A stretch of DNA of 64,000 bases from Arthrinium phaeospermum (taxonomy: Eukaryota > Ascomycota > Sordariomycetes > Amphisphaeriales > Apiosporaceae). The DNA lies in NCBI GenBank assembly GCA_006503535.1, contig QYRS01000016.1, positions 1 to 64,000 on the forward strand. The letters run 5' to 3'. Both the position numbers and the translations under genes were made by a program. The stretch's first letter is position 1, and the number at the start of each line of letters is the position of its first letter. Positions 1-14,234 of this stretch are shown piece after piece. The notes below the pieces were generated by a model. It saw only the letters and a list, made by a program, of their open reading frames with translations. It did not search any database and had not been told where the DNA came from.

Positions 1-595
1 ATTTTTTTTTTATTATATATATATTATTTTTTATTTAATCTTTTTAATATTATTATATATTTATAAATTATTATATTTTAATATTTATTATATATATTAT
101 AATAATTATTAATAATAATAATATTATTATATACGCGTTTATAAAAAAACGTTTTAATAATTTTAATAAAACCGGCGCTATTATATTAATAATTAAACTT
201 TAATTTTTTAAAAATTCGATTTTATAATTATTATATCGCCTTTAATAAATTTAATTTTAAAATATTTAAAATCGTATTTAATAATATATTTTTTAAATTA
301 TATATATAACTTTTTATATATAATTTATATATTATATATAAAATATAAATAATAAAAACTATTTTAAAATTATTAAATAATAAAAAAACGTATTATATAT
401 ATATAAAATAAAAATAAAGCTTTAAAAACCGCGAAATTTAATATATTTTATAAAAATCGATATAATAAATCGCGAATTAATTTAATTAATTAAAAAAATA
501 ATCGTTATAATAAAGAAATAATAAATAAAATTCAAAAAATTCTTAAAATAAAAATTATATCGATTTATTATTAATTAAACATATATAATAATTAA
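1..595 (-). mobile_element. 1.18 kb repeat family, partial copy at window edge
   Basis: This segment aligns with about 4,556-5,150 of the copy at 4,114-5,293, in the same orientation. Shared landmarks are the ACGCG..AAACG..CCGGCGC block near 130-180 and the 'ATCGCGAATTAATTTAATTAA' region near 465-490. It starts inside the element, so the rest lies left of the window. Strand is given with the poly(A)-like end as 3'. It is heavily mutated, and the right boundary is approximate. Confidence 0.6.
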
Positions 596-974
596 TATAT
601 ACTTTAAAACGATAAAACTTTATTTAAATTTAATAAATAATATTAAAACTTATTAAATTTTAATTTTAATATTTCCTTTCTTTTTTAATTTAATAAATTA
701 TTTTTAATTATAAATTATATATATTTAATATTTATAATAATATATTTTAAAATATTAAAAAATTAAAAGAAAAATAAAAAATTTAATTTAATATAATTAT
801 TTTATTAAATTTTTTTAAAATTAAAAAAATTTTTAAAATATAAAAAGTTTTGAAAAAATAAAAATTAAATAATAAATATAAATTAATATTAAAATTTTTA
901 ATAAAATATAAAAAATATAATTAATATTTTTAAAATTTTAATTTATATAATTTAAATAATAAATAATAAATAAT

Positions 975-2095
975 TAATTTATTTTATAAAAAACGTTAAT
1001 TTATTATTTATATTAAAAATAAATTTATATAAAATATATTATTTTTTATATATAAATTAATTAATATATATAAAAATAATTAATTATATAATAATTAATT
1101 AATAATAAATCGATAATAATATATTATTAAAATATTATTTATTAATTATTTATTTTTAATTTTTAATATTTTAATATTATTATTTTATTTTCCTTATAAT
1201 AAATTTTTAAATAACGATTAAAAATTAATATAGCTTTGTTTTATATTTATATAGCTTTTTTTTTATATTTAATAGCTTTTTTTTATATATATAACTTTTT
1301 TTAATTTTATAAAAACGCGATATTTATTATTAAAATTATAAAAAAATCGATTATTATTTCTTTTAATTTATTTTTATTTTTATTAAATAATAAAAAAAAG
1401 TATAAATATAAATTTTTTATTTTAATTTTTAAATATTATAGTATTAATAATTTTAATAATATTAAAATTTTAATTTAATAAATTATAATATATAATTAAT
1501 AAAATAATTTTTTTAAAATTATTAAAAACGTTTTATAAACGCGTATAATATAACGTTATTATTAATATTAATTTATAATAATATATAAATAAAATATTAA
1601 AATTAAAAATTATAGATATATTAATATATATAAAAATTTAAAATTATATAATAAATAAAATGTATATATATATATATATTATATATAAGAAAAAAAAAAA
1701 AATTAAATTTTAAAAACGTTTATTATAAAGATTTATATATTTTAAAAACTTTTTTTAAAAATTTATATAAAATAAATTATATATATTAATTTTAAAAAAT
1801 CTATTTTATATATAAATAATTATTATGAAATTTTAAATTTATATAATAAATAAATAATCTTTTTTAAAATTAAATATTATATAAATTTTAAATTTTATTT
1901 TAAATTTTTAAAAAATTAAAAAAAAAATTATAATTAAAAGTTATAATAAAAAATAATTTATTATTATTTATTATTATTAAAAATTTAATTTTTTAATTTA
2001 TTATTTTAAAATTATTTATTTTAATATAAAATTATTATTAATTATATTATTATTATTTATTTTTATTATTATATAATTATATATAATATATATTA
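975..2095 (+). mobile_element. 1.18 kb repeat family, inverted full-length copy
   Basis: This segment aligns with the reverse complement of the copies at 4,114 and 11,659. It starts with ..AACGTTAATTTATTATTTATATTAA and ends with a short A run near 2,090-2,096. Its interior resembles the 11,659 copy more than the 4,114 and 6,846 copies, for example in the stretch around 1,220-1,300. That suggests two subfamilies. Mutation is extreme and boundaries are accurate to about 20 bases. Confidence 0.55.
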
Positions 2096-2254
2096 AAAAA
2101 TATTTAAATAATTAAATAATTAATAAAAAATATTAAATTTAATTTTAATTTTAAATTTATAATATTTAATATATTTAAAAAAAAATTAAAAAAAGATTTT
2201 AATAAATACTTTTAATTTCTTTTTAAATATAAATTTTTTTAATAATAAATATAT

Positions 2255-2800
2255 TATTATATAAAAAATATTAATTTATTATTTATATTAAAAGAATATA
2301 AAATATTATTTTTTATTTTATAAATTAAATTAATTAATTATATAATTAATTAATAAAAAATCGATAATAATAAATATTAATTATTAATTATAATTTTAAT
2401 TTATTTTTTATTTATAAATACTTTAATATTATTTATTTTATTTTTTATTATAATAAATTTTTAAATAATATTATAAATAATATAAATTTATTTTATTTTA
2501 TAATTAATTTAATTTTATAAAAATAAATATTAATTAGTAAAATTAAAAATAAATTAATTATTAATATATAATAATTATATTTTTATTTTTTATTTTTATA
2601 AAATAATAAAAAAAATTTATTAAATAAAAATTAGTTTTTATTTTAATTTTTTAAAATATTTTATTATTAATATTTTTAATAATTATAAAATAATTTAATT
2701 TTAATAAATAATTAAAATTTAAAATATTTTAATTTTAAAATATTATAATATTATAAAATATTATTTTTAATTATATTATAATTATTTATTATAAATTAAA
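2255..2800 (+). mobile_element. 1.18 kb repeat family, degraded inverted partial copy
   Basis: The left half matches the start of the copy at 975, with the same TTAATTTATTATTTATATTAAAA block followed by a TTATTATAATAAATTTTTAAATAA block. It becomes unrecognisable by about 2,800, although related sequence may continue to about 3,100. Confidence 0.4.
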
Positions 2801-4113
2801 TTAAAAAATTTTTTTTTTTAAATTTAATATAATTAAATATATTTTTAAATAATTAATTTATATATAATAGAATTTTTAAATAATTATAAATTTTAATATT
2901 ATATTAATTAAATTAATTTATATATATAATAATTTTATAATAAAATTAAATTAAAATTTAATATTAAATAATAAAAAAATAATATAAATATATATTTTAA
3001 TAAATTTAAATATTTATTTTTAAATTATAAATATTATAAATATATTTTATAATATTTATATATAATTAAAATATATTTAATAATTATTTATTTTTTAAAA
3101 ACGTTTTTAAATAATTTATTTATATTAATTAAATAAAATTTTAATTAATTTTAATTAATATAATTATTATTTTTATAAAATTTTAAAAGTTTAAATTTAA
3201 TAAATTTAAAAAGTATTAATAATAAATTTAATTAATTTTTATAATTAATTAAATATTATAATTAAAATTAAAATTTAATTTAATTAATTTAAATTTATTT
3301 AATTTTTAATTAATTAATTTTAATTAATAAATTTTAATAATTTAATTTAATTAATAAAACTTTAAATTTAAGTAATTTAATTAATTTATTAAATAAATTT
3401 AATTTAATTTAATAATAATTAATTAATCGATTAAATTTTTTTTTATAATAATTAATAAATTTATTTAAAAATAAAGAAATTATTAAATATAATTTATTTA
3501 ATAAATTAAAATTATTTATATTAAATTTAAAAGTTTTAAATATTTAATAATAATATAAAAAATATTAATATTAAAAATAAATAAAATAATATTTTCTTAA
3601 TTAAAAATTTTAAATAAAAAAGATTTATTTAATATAATTTTTATAAATTAAAATATTAATTTTAATTATATAATTTTAATATTTTAATATTTAATTTTAT
3701 TATATTTATTTTATTTTTATTATAATTTTAATTTAAATTTTTATATTTTAATTTTAATATATTAATTTAATAACTTAATATTTATATTTTAATATTAATA
3801 TTTTTATTTTAATTTTAAATTATAATTTCTATAATTTAATATTAATATTTTAATTTTAATATTATAATATTAATATTTTAATTTAAATTTTAATATTTTA
3901 ATATTAATATTAATATTTCAATATTTTAATTTTAATATTTTAATTTTAATTATAATATTAATATTTTAATTTAAATTTTAATATTTTAATATTATAATTT
4001 TAATATTTTAATTTCTTTATTTAAATATTAATTTTTTTATTTTAATATATAATTTAAATATTTTAATTTTAATTTTAATAATTTAATATTTTAATTTTAT
4101 TATTTATTTAAAT

Positions 4114-5293
4114 TTTTTTTTAATATATATTATATATAATTAATATAAATAATAAGGAATAAATAAATAGTAATATAAATTAATAATAATTCTGTATTAA
4201 AATAAATAAATATTTTAAATAATAAAGTTAAAAAAATTAAACTTTTAACGATAATAAATAATAAATAATAAATTACTTTTTATTATAACTTTCGATTATA
4301 ACTATTTATTATTCCTTACGATATAAAGTTTAAAATAAACCCGGGATTTGCGATAATATTATATTTAATTATCGAAAAAAGAATTATTTATTTGTATTAT
4401 ATAAGTTTAAAATTTATTGGAAATTATTCGTACCGAATAATAAAATTTTTAAAATTAAGTATAAATACCGATTTTATATAAGTTTTCGAAAAAAGCTTTT
4501 AAAAATAAGTATAAATTTTTACGATATATTTTTTAAAATTTATAATTTATTTCTCTTTTTTATTATATATATATATATATATATTATTATTTTTATTTAA
4601 TTTTAATCCTTTTTATTATTATATATTTATAATATTATTTATATTTTAATATTTATTATATATATTATAATAATTATTAATAATAATAACGACGTTATAT
4701 TATACGCGCCCGTAAAGGGCGTTTTTAATAATTTCGATAAGGCCGGCGCCGTTACGTTGGTAATTAAACTTTAATTTTTTTTTAAAAAGCCCTATTTTCG
4801 CGATTATTATATTACTTTTAATAAATTTGATTTTAAAGTATTTAAAACCGCGTTTAATAATATACTTTTCGAATTATTATAATATGTAACTTTTTATATA
4901 TACGATTTATACGTTATATATAAGGTATATAACGGCGAAGATCGCTATCGAAAATATTAAACGATAAAAGGCGTATTTATATATATACGAAACGGGAATA
5001 AAGCTTCGAAAACCGCGGAGCTTAATAAATTCGACGAAAGTCGATACGATAAAATCGCGAATTAATTTAATTAATTAAAAAAAAAAAGTCGTTATTAATA
5101 AACGGGAAATAAACGAATTAAAATTAGCGAATAATCTTTTAATAAAATATATTATTAATTATTATTAATTAGTTATTATATAATTAATTAACTTATATAT
5201 TTATTTAATTTAATTTATTATATAAAAAATAATAAGTTTTATATAAATTTTCTTTTTAATATAAATAATAAATTAACGTCCTCTATAAGACGG
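4114..5293 (-). mobile_element. 1.18 kb non-LTR-type element, copy A
   Basis: This is the least mutated member of the family, with GC-containing blocks surviving near 4,690-5,050. It starts with a T run (4,113-4,121), read as a poly(A) tail on the minus strand, and ends ..TATAAGACGG. It is flanked by similar host sequence (about 4,091-4,113 and 5,294-5,310, sharing TTATTTAAAT). That sequence occurs once, near 17,395-17,416, in hAT copy 2. A tail plus a variable ~15 bp duplication is the usual mark of non-LTR retrotransposition (SINE or truncated LINE). No reading frame is recognisable. Confidence 0.7.
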
Positions 5294-5459
5294 TTAATTT
5301 TTATTTAAATATTAATATTTTAAAATTATTATTTTAATAATAATATTTTAACTTTAATATTTTAATTTTAATAAATAAAAGGATTATTTTAAATATTTAT
5401 ATTATTTATAATATATTTATTTAAAATTAATTATTTATTTTTTTTTATTTTTTTATATT

Positions 5460-8400
5460 ATCCGGTTAGATTAATTTATTTAAATCTTTAATTTTTTAAC
5501 TTTTTAATAATATAATTTATTTAATCGCTTTTAAATTTAATTTATTCCTAAATTTAATTATAATTTCTAAATTAGGAAAAAAACCGTTTAATTTTAATTA
5601 TAATAATTAGAATATTTAAATACTTTTTAATTAAATTAATTAAAATCGGGAATCGATCTTTATTAATTAATTAATATTTTAATAAATCGGTTTATTATTT
5701 TATTAATAATTATTTAATATTATAAATTAATAAAAAATAATTTATTTATTATAATATTAAATTTTTATTCAAATATTCGATATATTTATCGATAATATTT
5801 TAATTTCGATTTCTTTAAAATAATTCATTATCGAAGTCGTTATTTAAATCGTTATTATTAATTAAATTATCGTTATTTAATTTATCGATATCGTTATTAT
5901 CGTTATTATATTAAAAACGATTATATTCTAATTTTAATAAATCGATAATATTATTTTTAATACTTTAATAAAATATAAAACTATATTATTATTAAAATAT
6001 ACTATTTAAATCGTAAATTTAAAACAGCATTAATAATATAAAGTTTATATTTTTTAATTATAATATTATTTAAACTATAAAGGAAATATTTATTTAATTT
6101 TTAATACCCGTTTAAATAAATAAATTAAATTAAAATATTCTAAGGCTTATTTAATATTATTAATAAATTATATTTTTTAAAAAATAAAAAGGATAATAAT
6201 TAAAATAAAAACTATATTAAGGTTATTTTATTTTTTTTCGATATAATTAATAATAAACCTTTTTAATTTATTAAATATTTAATAAATATAAAATAAACTC
6301 GTAAATAAAATCGGATATTTTTCACTTTATAATTTAATTAATAATTTAATAAATATTTTAAATATTTATTCGATTTTAATTAATAATAACTAATCGGAAT
6401 TAATTAAAAATATCGATTTATATTCGATATTTTCCGTATTAAATTAATATAATAATACGTTTTTAAAATAAATAATCGATAATATTATTTAAAAATAGAA
6501 TTATAACGTATTAAATTATTTAAAAATAAATTAACTAAATCTTTAAATAATAAAAAATTATAATTATTAAAGGGAATTTTTTATTAATTTATTTTTAATC
6601 GATAAACGTTAATATTAATTCCTTAATTAAATAATGTTTTAATTTTAATGTTATATTAAATTAAAATAATAATTTACCGAATTTAATTTATTAAATTTAA
6701 ATTTTATATTAATAAATTATAATAAAAAATTTAATATTTAAATAAATAACTTATTAATTTAATCGTTTTATTATTTAAATTTAAATCATTATTTATATAA
6801 ATAAAGAAATTTAAATTCTTTTTTCTATTAAAATATAACGATTTATTTAAATTTATTTTTTTTTTTTTTTTTTTTAATATATTATATATAATTAATATAA
6901 ATAGTAAAGAATAAATAAATAATAATATAAATTAATAATAATTTCGTATTAAAATAAATAAGTATTTTAAATAATAAAATTAAAAAAAATTAAACTTTTA
7001 ATAATAATAAATAGTAAATATTAAATTATTTTTTTATTATAACTTTTAATTATAATTATTTATTATTCCTTATAATATAAAGTTTAAAATAAATTCGGGG
7101 TTTATAATAATATTATATTTAATTATTAAGAAAAGAATTATTTATTTATATTATATAAGTTTAAAATTTATCGGAAATTATTTATATCGAATAATAAAAT
7201 TTTTAAAATTAATATATAAATACCGATTTTATATAAATTTTTAAAGAAAATTTTCGAAAATAAATATAAATTTTTACGATATATACTCTTTAAAATTTAT
7301 AATTTATCTTTCTTTTTTATTATATATATATATACGTTATTATTTTTTATTTTAATTTTTTTTATATTATATATTTATAATATTATTTATATTTTAATAC
7401 TTATTTATATATATATATAATATTAATAATAATAATAATATTATATTATACGTACCCGTAAAGGGCGCCTTTAATAATTCCGATAAAACCGGCGCCGTTA
7501 CGTCGGTAATTAAATTTTAATTTTTTTTAAAAAATTTTATTTTTATAATTATTATATCGCTTTTAATAAATTCGATTTTAAAATATTTAAAACCGTGTTT
7601 AATAATATATTTTTAAATTATTATAATATATAACTCTTTATATATAATTTATACGTTATATATAAGGTATATAGCGGTAAAAATTGTTATTAAAATTATT
7701 AAATAATAAAGGGTATATTTATATATACGAAATAGGAATAAGGTTCCGAAAACCGCGGAATTTAATAAGTTTAATAAAAGTCGATATAATAAAATCGCGG
7801 ATTAATTTAATTAATTAAAAAAAAAGGTTATTATTAATCAATAAGAAATAAATTAAAATTAACGAATAATTTTTTAATAATAAATATATTATTATTAATT
7901 TATTAATCGGTTATTATATATTAATTAATTTATATATTTATTTAATTTAATTTATTATATAAAAGTAATAGGTTTTATATAAATTTTTTTTTTAATATAA
8001 ATAATAAATTAACGTTTTTATAAGATAGAAATATAATGATTTAATATTATATATTATTAAATTAATAATATATATAATATAATGAATATTATTATTAAAT
8101 ATTTTATTTATTTTAATTAAATAAATAATTAAAAATTATTAATAAACGTATTATTATTTGTTATATTATTGCGAATAATATTAAATTAATAAAATAATAT
8201 TAATATTTATTTTATTTAAAAACAATTAATAAAAAACTTATTAATAAATATTTTTTTTTTAATCGCATTATATGGGTATAATATTTTAAAAGAATTTAAA
8301 AATATTTAAACTTATATAATTATAAATTAATTTAAAAATTAATTTAAAAATTAATTTAAAATCGTTATTAATAAATAATAAATTAACTTTTATATAATTA

Positions 8401-9555
8401 ATTTAATTATTTACCGTTTAAATATTAAATATTTTATTAAAATAATTTTTATTTATAAAATAATTATTTAATTTAATATTAAATATATTTATATTTAATA
8501 AAATCGCGTTTAGAGATAAATCGTTTTTTTTCGATTTATAATATATTATATATAATATATTAAATAAAATTAAAAAAAGAATTAATTCACGGTTTAAAAT
8601 ATATAATTAAATCTTAAAATAAATTAAAATTAATTATATTAAACGATAAATTATTATTAATAATAAAATTAAAACTTTATTATAAATATTATTATTATTA
8701 AATTTAATAACGATAATATAAGGGCGTTTTTATAATAATTTAAAAGAGTTATTTTATTAATTTTCTAATTTAAAAGTTAATAAATTAGTAAATATATTTA
8801 ATATTGAAAATTTAAATATTAAAATTCAAATTTAAAATTTAAATATTAAAACTAATATTTAGAATTTAAATATTAAAATTAATATTTAAAATTTAAATTC
8901 TAAATTTAATATTTAAAATAAAATAGAGTTAACTTACTTTTTTATCGTATTTCTTTCTATTTTTAAGTTATAAATAATTATTAAATATTTTAATTAATAA
9001 TAACGTTATAACTTAAATAATTAAAATCCAATTAATTTAATTTTAATAAGTTAATCGCATTTAAATAATATATTATTTAAATATTAATTTATATATTTTA
9101 ATATTAAAATATATTTAAAAATAAGTACTTACGTAATATATATATTTAACTCAACGATTATAATTCGGTTTAATCGATAATAAAAAACGTTTAAATAAAC
9201 CATTTTTAATAATATAAATCGATAAATTCTTACTGTTTAATTTAAAATCTAATTTATTAAAACGCTTTTCATTTGATAAAGAATTAACTAACGATTCGAT
9301 TAATATTAATATTATCGTCGATTATTTTATTCGAATCGTTATTTTCGGTTTTATTATTATTAAAAGGGTCGGTTAAAGGTATATCGAATAAATTATTTAA
9401 ATAAAACCATTAATAATTATTTAAATAAATAAATATATATTTAAATAAGGGAATATTAGAAATTACTTACCTTTATTAAACGATTTATAAATATTCCTAT
9501 TTATAAATTTAATATTAAATAAAAAGGAATTAAGTTTTAAACTAAAAAAAGACAT
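5460..9555 (-). pseudogene. hAT transposase remnant, copy 1
   Basis: This is the counterpart of the transposase at 17,560-20,695 in copy 2. The candidate start codon is still ATG (minus strand, 9,555-9,553), where copy 2 has ATA. Canonical GTAAGT or GTACTT-like exon ends can be matched near 9,465, 9,130 and 8,930. The C-terminal dimerisation region lies at about 5,465-5,680, with RFPIL followed by a KKYLNI-like stretch, but most codons have been shifted to AT-rich ones. The gene is split by the 1.18 kb insertion at 6,846-8,028 and contains many stops, so it is not functional. Confidence 0.7.
6846..8028 (-). mobile_element. 1.18 kb non-LTR-type element, copy B
   Basis: A 20-base T run (6,856-6,875) lies just inside the left end, and the right end is ..TATAAGATAG. 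The 15-base sequence AAATATAACGATTTA at 6,831-6,845 recurs as AAATATAATGATTTA at 8,029-8,043. It is present once, without an insert, at 18,951-18,965 of hAT copy 2. This is a clear target-site duplication with a paralogous empty site. Length is 1,183 bases, matching the other full copies. Confidence 0.8.
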
Positions 9556-11658
9556 TTTATTAAAATAACGTTATTTAAAAACAAATTATTTAATAAAATA
9601 AAAAAAAAATTTATTTATAAAAATAAACATTTAAATAAATAGTAAATAAAAAATAAAAGTAAAAAATAATATTTAAATATATATAAATATATTTAAAAGA
9701 ATAAATATATATATATATATATATATAAAAGCTTTATAGAATTAAAATTTTAAAGAAAAAGGAATTATAATAATATTTATTTAAAATCAAAATTGAAATA
9801 TTTAATAACGCATTATATTAAAATTTAATATATTATTAAACTTAAAGGCTATAGCATTAAATTTTTAAATTAGAATTTAATACCGCACTTATTTTAAAAT
9901 TAATCCATTATATATTAATTAAATTAAATTTATATATTAATTTATTTTTAAATTTAATATTTTTATATATAAAAGAATTTTAATTAAAATAATAATTTTT
10001 TTTTAATATATAATAATAATTTATTATACTACTATTACTATTACTATTTTATTAACTATACTTTTAATTATTTAAAAACTTTATTAATTTTTAAATAATT
10101 ATTTATTTATTATTTAAAAATATTATTTAAATATTATCTTTTACTCTTTTATATTTATTTAACTTTTTAAATTATTTAAATAAATATTTTAATATATCTT
10201 TTTCGATTTTTATTACCGTTAGTTTAATTAAATTAACCGATTTAATTTCATTACTAACTCTTTTATACGCTTATAATTTATCGGATTTTAATAATAAATC
10301 GAATCCGATAATTTACTTTTAATTAAATTTAAAAATTGTAATTCTCGATTATTTTATTCTTATAAATATCCTTTATTAAAAAATACTTAATTATTATTCG
10401 AACGGAATAATATTAAAACTTTAATAAGTATTTTCTTTATTTTATTTTAAATATAATAAATTAAATATTAATATTTAAATAAAATATAAACCCTTAATTA
10501 TATTTAATATTTATTTTTTATTATATAATATATATTAAAAAAAGGGGAAATCTAATTAATTTAATACTTATATATTTAAATTTAAATTAATTATTAGAAA
10601 ATAAAAAAGATTATAAATTTATTTATAATTTTTACGATAATAAGCTTAAATTATATTATTTAATAGTTTAAATAAGGGTTATATTTAAAAATATATAGCC
10701 TTATTTAAATATAAAATTAAATAATTTAATTAATAAGTATCGTAAAAAAAGAGATAAGGGTTTAAAAGGTACTTATTTAAACCTTTTATTAAAATGGATT
10801 TAAAAATATCCATTTTATTTAGATATTTAGTAGAAGTTATAGCGTATAGATGATTAGATTTAAATTTAAATTTAAATTTAAATAAAGTATTTGAAATTAA
10901 ATTTTAAATAAAATACTTAAAATTTAATTTTAAATAGAATATTTAATATTTAAATTTAAATTAAATTTAATATAATAGTATTTCAAGTAGAAATAAAATT
11001 AAAATATAAAAGTAAAATTTAAAATATAAAAGTAAAATTAAAATATAAAATTTAAAAGTAAAATATTAATATTTAAATTACTTTTAAAACAAAATATAAA
11101 ATTTAAAAATAAAAATAATAATATTTAAAAAGAATTAAGTTTAAAATATAAATATTAAATATAAATTAAAAATTTAAAAATTAAAATAAATTAAAAAAAA
11201 ATATTTAAATAAAATATTAAAAGAAGAATTAAAATTAATATATTAAATATAAATTTAAAATATTAAAATTAAAAGTATTAAATTTAAATTATAAATAGAA
11301 ATTTTAAAAATATTAATATTAAATTAAAATTTTAAATAAAAATAATAGAAATAATAAAAATATTAATATTAAAGTATAATTAAAATAAAAATATTAAATT
11401 TAACTTTAAAATTAAAATATTAGAAATATTAATATTAGAATATAATTAAAATTAAAATATTAATTTTAATTTTAAAATTAAGATATTAAAAATATTATTA
11501 TAAAAATATAATTAAAATTAAAATAATAATTTAATATTTAAAACTATAATATTAAAAATAAATAATATAAAAATATAATTAAAATAAAAATATTAAATTT
11601 AAATTTAAAATTAAAATATTTAAAATATTAATATTAAGATATTAAATTTAAATTTAAA

Positions 11659-12852
11659 TTTATTTTTAAAAAAATTTAATATATATTATATATAATTAAT
11701 ATAAATAGTAAAGAATAAATAAATAATAATATAAATTAGTAATAATTCCGTATTAAAATAAATAAATATTTTAAATAATAAAATTAAAAGAATTAAATTT
11801 TTAATAATAATAAATAATAATATTAAATTATTTTTTTTATTATAATTTTTAATTATAATTATTTATTATTTCTTATAATATAAAGTTTAAAATAAACTCG
11901 GGGCTTATAATAATATTATATTTAATTATTAAAAAAGGAATTATTATATTTATTCGTATTATATAAATTTAAAATTTATTAAAAATTATTTATATTAAAT
12001 AATAAAGTTTTTAAAATTAATATATATAAATATCGATTTTATATAAATTTTCGAAAAAAGTTTTTAAAAATAAGTATAAATTTTCGCGATAAATATTCTT
12101 TAAAATTTATAATTAATTTCTTCTTTTTATTATATATATATATATATAATATTATTTATTATTTTAATTTTTTATATATATTAAATATATATATAATTAT
12201 TTAAATTTTAATATTTATTTATATATATTATAACGGATATTAATATTAATAATAACGTTATATTATTATATTTATAAAAAGCGTTTTTAATAATTTCGAA
12301 AAAATTATTTTATTAATTATATATTATAATATTTTAAAACCGGAATATTTTATTAAATTTATTAATTTATTAAAATTAAAATATTTTAATATTATTAAAA
12401 TTATTAATAATATAATATTTCGAAAATTAAAATAAAAAATAATTTTATATTTATATTTATTTTTTATCGCTTAATAAGAAATAAAGGTAAAAAAGAAATC
12501 GAGAAAAATAACGACCGGTTTTTTCATAATTTTAATAATAAATATTATATTTTTATAAAGTTAAAAAAAAGTTATATAAATATAAAAAAAAGTTATATTA
12601 ATTTTTAATTATTATTTAAAAATTTATTATAATAAAATAACGAAATAAATAATATTAAAATATTAATAAATAAAAAATAAATTAAAATTAATAAATAATT
12701 TTTTAATAAATATATTATTAATTTATTATTAATTAATTATTATAATTAATTAATTTATATATTTATTTAATTTAAATTATTATATAAAAATAATAGATTT
12801 TATATAAATTCTTTTTTAATATAAATAATAAATTAACGTTTTTATAAAATAA
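11659..12852 (-). mobile_element. 1.18 kb non-LTR-type element, copy C (second subfamily)
   Basis: The ends match copies A and B (start near TTTAATATATATTATATATAA, end ..TATAAAATAA). A 17-base AT-only sequence is repeated at 11,642-11,658 and 12,853-12,869. The uninterrupted site is near 23,355-23,375 of hAT copy 2. The middle third (about 12,290-12,640) differs from A and B and resembles the copy at 975-2,095. The flanking duplication is low-complexity, so by itself it is weak; the colinearity with copy 2 is the stronger evidence. Confidence 0.7.
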
Positions 12853-13024
12853 TTAAATTTAAATTTAAAAAGGTTAAAATATTAAATTTAATTTTTTTAT
12901 ATTAAATATATTTTTTTAAAAATATTAAAAAAACTTATTTAAATAATTAAAAATTAATTAATTAATTAATTAATTAAATTTTATTTAATTAATTTTAAAT
13001 ATTAATTAAATTAATTAAATTAAT

Positions 13025-13714
13025 AAAAACCGTTTTATAAAAAATATTAATTTATTATTTATATTAAAAAAATTATATAAAATTTATTATTTTTATATAA
13101 TAAATTAAATCAAATAAATATAAATTAATTAATTATATAATAATTAATTAATAATAAATTAATAATAATATATTTATTAATAAATTATTTATTAATTTTA
13201 ATTTATTTTTTATTTATTAATAATAACCTTTTTATTTTAATTAATTAAATTAATTCGCGATTTTATTATATCGATTTTCATTAAATTTATTAAATTTTAC
13301 GATTTTTAAAACTTTATTTTTATTTTATATATATAAATATATTTTTATTATTTAATAATTTTAATAACGATTTTTATTATTATATATTTTATATAATATA
13401 TAATTATATATTAAAAATTATATATTATAATAATTCGAAAAATATTATTAAACGCGATTTTAAATATTTTAAAATCGAGTTTATTAAAAAATATAATAAT
13501 TATAAAAATAAAACTTTTTAAAAAATTAAAATTTAATTATTAATATAATAGCGTCGATTTTATTAAAATTATTAAAAATATTTTTTATAAATATATATAT
13601 ATAACGTTATTATTATTAAATAATTATTATAAAATATATAAAAAATATTAAAATATAAATAATATTAAATATATAATAATATAAAAGAATTAAAATTAAA
13701 TAAAAAATAATAAT

Positions 13715-13750
<36 letters not shown>

Positions 13751-14079
13751 ATAATAGAAATAAATAATAAATTTTAAAAAATATATATTATAAAAATTTA
13801 TATTTATTTTCGAAATTTATTTTTAAAAACTTATATAAAATTAATATTTATATATATAATTTTAAAAATTTTATTATTTAATATAAATAATTTTTAATAA
13901 ATTTTAAATTTATATAATATAAATAAATAATTTATTTTTTAATAATTAAATATATTATTATAAATTCCGGGTTTATTTTAAATTTTATATTATAAAAAAT
14001 AATAAATAATTATAATTAAAAATTATAATTAAAAAAAATTTAATATATATTATTTTATTAAAATTTAATTTTTTAATTT
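13025..14079 (+). mobile_element. 1.18 kb element copy D, left part (split by LTR-type element)
   Basis: This is the reverse complement of copy A from its end. It stops abruptly at 14,079, at the point equivalent to about 4,230 of copy A. The missing ~106 bases resume at 27,633-27,738. Together the two parts make about 1,160 bases, the family length. The break carries the duplication AATTT (14,075-14,079 and 27,633-27,637). Confidence 0.75.
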
Positions 14080-14234
14080 TATAAAATTTATTAATTAAAA
14101 AAGAAAAAAGAGAAATATAATTTAATTAAATATAACTTTAATAAGTTATTTATTTATAATTAATTATAAAATTTATAACGAAGCTATAAATTATAAATAT
14201 AATTATATTATAATTATATAAGTTTAACTTTATA
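14080..14234 (-). repeat. Left long terminal repeat
   Basis: This sequence aligns over its whole length with 27,486-27,632. Shared blocks include TATAAAATTTATTAAT at the start, AATAAATTATTTATTTATAAT-like sequence in the middle and ATAACGAA..CTATAAATTATA. Differences are mainly C/T, G/A and small indels. Confidence 0.7.

Larger units (their letters stand above)
3430..13024 (-). mobile_element. hAT transposon copy 1, heavily RIP-mutated and interrupted
   Basis: This stretch is colinear with the transposon at 16,248-23,694 once three inserted 1.18 kb elements (4,114; 6,846; 11,659) are removed. Landmarks on both sides of each insertion match the second copy. For example, sequence before 4,113 and after 5,294 is continuous at about 17,390-17,430 of copy 2. 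The left subterminal region, rich in TAGTC in copy 2, is here reduced to TTAAT-type sequence from about 3,240, and no terminal inverted repeat is readable. The right end stops at an inverted 1.18 kb element near 13,025. Strand is that of the transposase. Confidence 0.8.
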
